From positions 62,001 to 126,000 of the forward strand of contig NZ_SSSM01000006.1 in NCBI RefSeq assembly GCF_004801885.1: a DNA stretch of 64,000 bases, given 5' to 3'. Both the position numbers and the translations under genes were made by a program. Below, piece by piece: positions 60,292 through 64,000 of the stretch. Position 1 is the first letter of the stretch; the number at the start of each line of letters is the position of its first letter. Under the pieces are notes generated by a model. It saw only the letters and a list, made by a program, of their open reading frames with translations, was not told where the DNA came from and ran no database searches. This DNA is from Naasia lichenicola (GTDB lineage Bacteria > Actinomycetota > Actinomycetes > Actinomycetales > Microbacteriaceae).

Positions 60292-61698
60292 ATGACGAGC
60301 ACATCACCTGCCCGCTCCGAGGTCGGGGGACTCCACCGGCGGACGGTCGCCGGATACGCGATCGGCTCGCTGGGAACGGGCGGATTCAGCACCCTCCCAG
60401 GGCTCGTCCTCGTCTACTACCTCACGGACACGCTCGCGGTCCCTGCGCTCGCCGCGGGCATCCTGGTCGGCGCAGCCAAGATCTGGGACGTCCTCATCGA
60501 CCCGGTCATCGGCGGATCGAGCGATCGCGACCTTCTCCGCACAGGCTCGCGCCGTCGCGGCATGATCCTCGGGGCGATCGCGCTGCCGTTCCTGTTCGCG
60601 CTCACCTTCGCCGTGCCGGACGGCTTCTCGCCGACGGCATCGGGGGTGTGGGTGCTCGTCGCGTTCGTGCTCACGGCCACCGCTTTCAGCCTGTTCCAGG
60701 TGCCCTACATCGCATTGCCCGCCGAGCTGGCGGACGGCTACGACCAGCGCACGCGGCTGCTCACCTGGCGCGTCGTGGTGCTCACCTTCGCGATCCTGCT
60801 CTTCGGCGCGGGCGGACCCGCGCTGCGCTCGCTCGGAGCGGATGAGCGCCAGGGCTACCTCCTCATGGCGGTCATCGCCGGCGTCGTCCTGGCGGTGGGG
60901 ATGCTGCTCTCCATCGCGGTCGTGCCTCGCACCGGGCGACGAGCCGCTCCTGCGGTCGACCGGAGCGCGCGTCGCGCGCTGATCATCGAGGGCTACCGCG
61001 CCGGGCTCGGCGCTCTGCGCCGCAGCCAGCCGTTCCGCGCGCTCCTGCTCACCTTCGCGCTGCAGGCGCTGGCGACGGGCATGATGCTCGCCGGCGCGCA
61101 GTACGTGGCGACCTGGGTGCTCCGCTCCGAAGACGCGGTCACGTTCCTCTTCCTCGCCCTCATCGCTCCCGCGCTGGTCTTCACGCCGGTCTGGGGCGTG
61201 GTCGCCCGACGGATCGGCAAGGAGCGCGGCTTCGCCATCGCCAGCGTGATCTTCGGCATCGCCGCGCTCAGCCTCCTCGGCCTCGCCTGGGCACCGGGGG
61301 ACTGGGCGTACCTGCCCGTCGCCGTCGCGGGCGCCGCCTACGCGGGGATGCAGTCCCTGCCGATGGCGATGCTGCCCGATGTCATCTCGTCCGACGCGAC
61401 CGCTCACGGCAACGGCTCCGCCGGGGCGTTCGGCGGCGTGTGGACGGCCGGGGAGACCACGGGCGCCGCGCTCGGAGCGACCGTGCTGACGCTCGGGCTC
61501 GCGGCATCCGGATATGTCGAGTCGGCCGCAGGCCAGAACGTCGTCCAGTCGCCGGGAGCGATCCTCGGCATCGTGGTCACGTTCAGCGTCGTTCCGGCGG
61601 TGCTGATCGCGGTGAGCCTGCTGGCGCTCCGCCGTTATCGGGTCCGGCGTGCGGACATCGACCAGGCTGCCATTCCGGTCGCGGAGGGCATCGGATGA
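60292..61698 (+). CDS. MFS transporter of the GPH (glycoside-pentoside-hexuronide) type
   Basis: The 468-residue protein has twelve predicted helices and the MFS_2/GPH features: a first helix AIGSLGTGGFSTLPGLVLVYYLTD, the DVLIDPVIGGSSDR loop and a FQVPYIALPAEL segment. Such symporters import sugars or related solutes with Na+ or H+. The gene overlaps the PLP decarboxylase gene by 4 bp (ATGA), so the two act together. Substrate unknown. Confidence 0.88.
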   Translation: MTSTSPARSEVGGLHRRTVAGYAIGSLGTGGFSTLPGLVLVYYLTDTLAVPALAAGILVGAAKIWDVLIDPVIGGSSDRDLLRTGSRRRGMILGAIALPFLFALTFAVPDGFSPTASGVWVLVAFVLTATAFSLFQVPYIALPAELADGYDQRTRLLTWRVVVLTFAILLFGAGGPALRSLGADERQGYLLMAVIAGVVLAVGMLLSIAVVPRTGRRAAPAVDRSARRALIIEGYRAGLGALRRSQPFRALLLTFALQALATGMMLAGAQYVATWVLRSEDAVTFLFLALIAPALVFTPVWGVVARRIGKERGFAIASVIFGIAALSLLGLAWAPGDWAYLPVAVAGAAYAGMQSLPMAMLPDVISSDATAHGNGSAGAFGGVWTAGETTGAALGATVLTLGLAASGYVESAAGQNVVQSPGAILGIVVTFSVVPAVLIAVSLLALRRYRVRRADIDQAAIPVAEGIG

Positions 61699-63233
61699 GC
61701 GTCGAGGTCGACGACGTGACGAGAGATGGAGACGCGATGGACAGCACCGGGCTGAGCGGCGATTCCGAGAGCAGGCCCAGCGCCGATGCGATCCTGGCGC
61801 GGCTGTCCGAGCTGCGCGCGGGCGATGCTCCGACCCACGGCGGGCACGTGCTCAGCTACGTCTACGACTCGGGGCTGGCCGAGCTCGACGAGCTCGCCGG
61901 TGCGGCCATCGCGGCCATGCAGCCGGTCAACGGACTGGACCCGACCACCTTCGGATCGGTCGCCGTGCTCGAGCGCGAGGTCATCGACTTCATGCGCGAC
62001 CTCCTAGGAGCCGGCCCGACCGCCGACGCCGCCGATGATCAGGGCGACCGAGAGGTCGTGGGATCGGTGACCACCGGAGGCACGGAGAGCTGCCTGCTGG
62101 CGGTGAAGACGGCGCGGGACCTCTGGCGGCTGGGAGGTGGCTCGGGCACGCCTCGACTCGTCGCCCCGGTGACCGTGCATGCCGCGTTCCAGAAGGCCGC
62201 GCATTACTTCGGACTCGATCTCGACCTCGTCCCGGTCGATCCCGCAACGGGCAGCTGCGAGCCGTCCGCCATCATCGGGCGGCTCGGCGCCGACGTCGCC
62301 CTGGTTGTCATCTCTGCTCCGTCCTATCCCTTCGCCGCACTCGACCCCGTCGAGCAGGTCGCGGCCGCCGCCGCCGACGCGGGCATCTCCTGCCACGTCG
62401 ATGCCTGCATCGGCGGACTCGCCCTGCCGTTCCTGCCCGATCTGCCCCCGTGGGACTTCCGGGTGCGGGGTGTGACGAGCATCTCCGCCGACCTGCACAA
62501 GTACGGCTACGCGCCGAAGGGCGCCAGCGTGCTGCTGCACCGAGGACGCGGCCGTCTCGGGGCGCAGTACTTCGCCACCACCCGCTGGCCCGGATATCCC
62601 GTCGTCAATCCGACGATGCTCGGATCGCGCTCCGCCGGCCCGCTCGCGGCGGCCTGGGCGATCCTCCATCGTCTCGGTCGGGATGGGCTCGCGCGCCTCG
62701 CCGAGGACACGATGGCGTCGACGCGCGAGCTGCTGGCCGTCGTCGAGCGGATCGACGGACTGCGGGTCATCGGTTCGCCGGTCGGCCCGCTGTTCGCCGT
62801 CGCGAGCGACCCCCGGGCGGACCAGGGACGGCAGGTCGATCCGCATCACTGGGCGGATGAGCTGCGGGCGCTGGGCTGGCTCGTGCAGCTGCAGCCGTCT
62901 CTGAGGCAGGGGGAGGAGATCCTGCCGCACACCACCCACCTCACGGTGACCCCGGTCACCTCGCGCATCCTGCCCGAGCTCTCGGCCGCGATGGTCCTCG
63001 CGGCCGATCGGGTGCGCGGCATCCCCGCCGTCGATCCGCTGGCCGCGATGGCCGCGCTGGGCGGAGATCCGGCAGCCGTCGTCGACGGCCCGCTGCCCGA
63101 GCGGATGGCTCCGCTGATCGCGCTGATCGGCGCGCTGCCCGCCGAGACGTCGGAGGGGCTGCTCACCGAGCTGCTGGCCAGGTTGGCCAACCCGACCCGA
63201 CCATCAGCGGATCCGGTCCTGCCGGGTCAGTAG
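61695..63233 (+). CDS. PLP-dependent group II decarboxylase/S1P lyase-like protein
   Basis: The 512-residue PLP enzyme has the group II decarboxylase fold: SVTTGGTESCLLAVKTAR, HAAFQKAAHYFGL, HVDACIGG, and the Schiff-base lysine near residue 269 in SADLHKYGYAPKG. The K-Y-G-Y-A-P-K-G form matches sphingosine-1-phosphate lyase-like members rather than glutamate decarboxylase (which has HKFG/HKxG). It may cleave a phosphorylated amino alcohol or decarboxylate an amino acid. Coupling to an MFS carrier suggests that its substrate or product crosses the membrane. The 3' end overlaps the convergent LysR gene by 7 bp. Confidence 0.85.
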   Translation: MSVEVDDVTRDGDAMDSTGLSGDSESRPSADAILARLSELRAGDAPTHGGHVLSYVYDSGLAELDELAGAAIAAMQPVNGLDPTTFGSVAVLEREVIDFMRDLLGAGPTADAADDQGDREVVGSVTTGGTESCLLAVKTARDLWRLGGGSGTPRLVAPVTVHAAFQKAAHYFGLDLDLVPVDPATGSCEPSAIIGRLGADVALVVISAPSYPFAALDPVEQVAAAAADAGISCHVDACIGGLALPFLPDLPPWDFRVRGVTSISADLHKYGYAPKGASVLLHRGRGRLGAQYFATTRWPGYPVVNPTMLGSRSAGPLAAAWAILHRLGRDGLARLAEDTMASTRELLAVVERIDGLRVIGSPVGPLFAVASDPRADQGRQVDPHHWADELRALGWLVQLQPSLRQGEEILPHTTHLTVTPVTSRILPELSAAMVLAADRVRGIPAVDPLAAMAALGGDPAAVVDGPLPERMAPLIALIGALPAETSEGLLTELLARLANPTRPSADPVLPGQ

Positions 63234-64000
63234 TCGATGACGTAGGCGGCCGCGCCGCCCTGCAGGATTCGCTCCGCTTCGGCGCGGAGCGTCGCGACGA
63301 GCAGCTGCACCGACGGGCGCTCGGCATGGTCGGGTCGCATGAGCACGCAGATGTGCCGTTCGGCGACGACGCCGACGAGGGGCCGCAGCTCGATCGACGG
63401 CGAGAGTACCGCCGTGAAGCGCGGCAGGATGGCCACGCCGTGGCCCGACGCCACGAGTGCCTCGGTGATGCGGGTGTCGCTGAAGCGCTGGACGACGCGA
63501 GGAGGCTCCTCGGAGATCCGCTCGAGTTCGACGAGCACCTGCTGGAACGGGAAGTCGAGCGGGACTCCGATCCATGACTGCCCGATGAGATCGGTCGGGG
63601 TCACGTAGGAGTGCCCGGCAAGAGGGTGGCCGAGGGGGAGCGCGACGTCGAGGGGCTCGATCATCAGCTCGACGACCGTGAGTCCGCTCTCGCGCCATGC
63701 GCGGGCGCCGTTGGGCGAGTGGGCGAGCACGAGGTCGTAGTCGTTCGTGAGCGCGGCGAAGCCGGCCAGGTTCGGATCGCGATCGCTCGCCGTGAGGGTG
63801 AGCCCCGGTACGGCCGCGACGGCGTCGATGAGTCCGGGGAGGAACATCTGTCCACCCGTCGGGAAGGTGGCGAGAGTGACGTTGCCGGCGGGTGCCTCGA
63901 CGTAGGCGTTCCAGAGAGACTCGGCGCGGGAGATGGCGACCGCGATGTCGGTCGCGGTCCGAGCGAGCGCGCGACCCGCTTCGGTGAGCTGGATCCCGCG
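63227..64000 (-). CDS. LysR-family regulator (N-terminal part outside window)
   Basis: The frame is open to the window edge, so the helix-turn-helix N-terminus is missing; 257 residues are visible. The visible part begins GIQLTEAGRALARTA, the end of a LysR DNA-binding domain (LTxAG motif), followed by the substrate-binding domain (NVTLATFPTGGQMFLPG and DYDLVLAHSPNG, ending VAILPRF). It probably senses a small metabolite. It converges on the MFS/decarboxylase operon and overlaps it by 7 bp, so regulation of that operon by this protein is possible but unproven. Confidence 0.85.
   Translation of the reverse strand, partial: RGIQLTEAGRALARTATDIAVAISRAESLWNAYVEAPAGNVTLATFPTGGQMFLPGLIDAVAAVPGLTLTASDRDPNLAGFAALTNDYDLVLAHSPNGARAWRESGLTVVELMIEPLDVALPLGHPLAGHSYVTPTDLIGQSWIGVPLDFPFQQVLVELERISEEPPRVVQRFSDTRITEALVASGHGVAILPRFTAVLSPSIELRPLVGVVAERHICVLMRPDHAERPSVQLLVATLRAEAERILQGGAAAYVIDY

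Noticed and set aside
63227-63233. 3' overlap of the PLP enzyme and LysR genes as a frameshift error
   Set aside because: A 7-bp overlap of convergent stop codons is a normal compact-genome feature, and both frames are intact.

Overview
The window is 64 kb of very GC-rich chromosome with tightly packed genes and many GTG starts. It also has an EfeUOB iron importer with a DtxR/IdeR-like box, a class II (GlpX) fructose bisphosphatase, a bacterial DapD of the actinobacterial type, a DUF3117 protein and many apparently leaderless genes. Together these point to a Gram-positive actinobacterium, most likely Microbacteriaceae and probably Microbacterium. No rRNA, tRNA, phage, insertion sequence or CRISPR array was seen; this is core plus ordinary accessory chromosome.

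Layout. 0-4 kb: a truncated MHS-family transporter, a DUF1537 four-carbon sugar-acid kinase, and glpX. 3.9-8.4 kb: a TetR repressor with a palindromic operator, then a two-gene heterodimeric ABC exporter. 8.5-15.2 kb: rmuC, a CoA-acylating methylmalonate-semialdehyde dehydrogenase, a DEDDh exonuclease, a MalY/PatB-type PLP lyase, ychF and a DUF1905 protein. 15.3-20.9 kb: a putative sortase-anchored beta-propeller protein, a DUF4177 protein, a flavin amine oxidase, a cupin gene overlapping an unrecognised gene, an AhpD-like protein and a lipoprotein. 21-27.6 kb: a TetR regulator divergent from a GH2 glycosidase, a PPOX-class protein, a LON-domain protein, an HSL-type esterase and a short-chain dehydrogenase. 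27.8-32.7 kb: a tandem glycine riboswitch and gcvT-gcvH-gcvP. 33-45.3 kb: a CPBP-family membrane protein and two complete peptide-type ABC importers, each with a fused double ATPase, whose transport operons converge. 45.6-54.4 kb: typA, a lipoprotein, the efeUOB operon, a membrane protein-ferredoxin operon and citrate synthase. 55-60.1 kb: divergent dapD/dapE, a GT-C-like membrane protein, DUF3117, an O-methyltransferase and tatB. 60.3-64 kb: a sugar-symporter-type MFS gene overlapping a PLP decarboxylase-like gene, facing a truncated LysR regulator.

How the parts work together. The glycine cleavage genes sit behind their own glycine sensor. EfeB carries a twin-arginine signal, and a TatB subunit is encoded 10 kb away. 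EfeU starts at a likely iron-repressor box. Each peptide importer has its own lipoprotein receptor. The dapD and dapE genes for lysine and peptidoglycan precursors start 23 bp apart and seem to share a palindromic -10 core.

The most unusual content is between genes. One modular inverted-repeat family fills four gaps at gene 3' ends, with about ten units between gltA and dapD. A second family of long hairpins keeps nearly the same arm sequence at four sites, with a diverged fifth. At least a dozen genes have a TAnnnT hexamer 5-8 nt before the start codon and no Shine-Dalgarno sequence, which suggests leaderless mRNAs.
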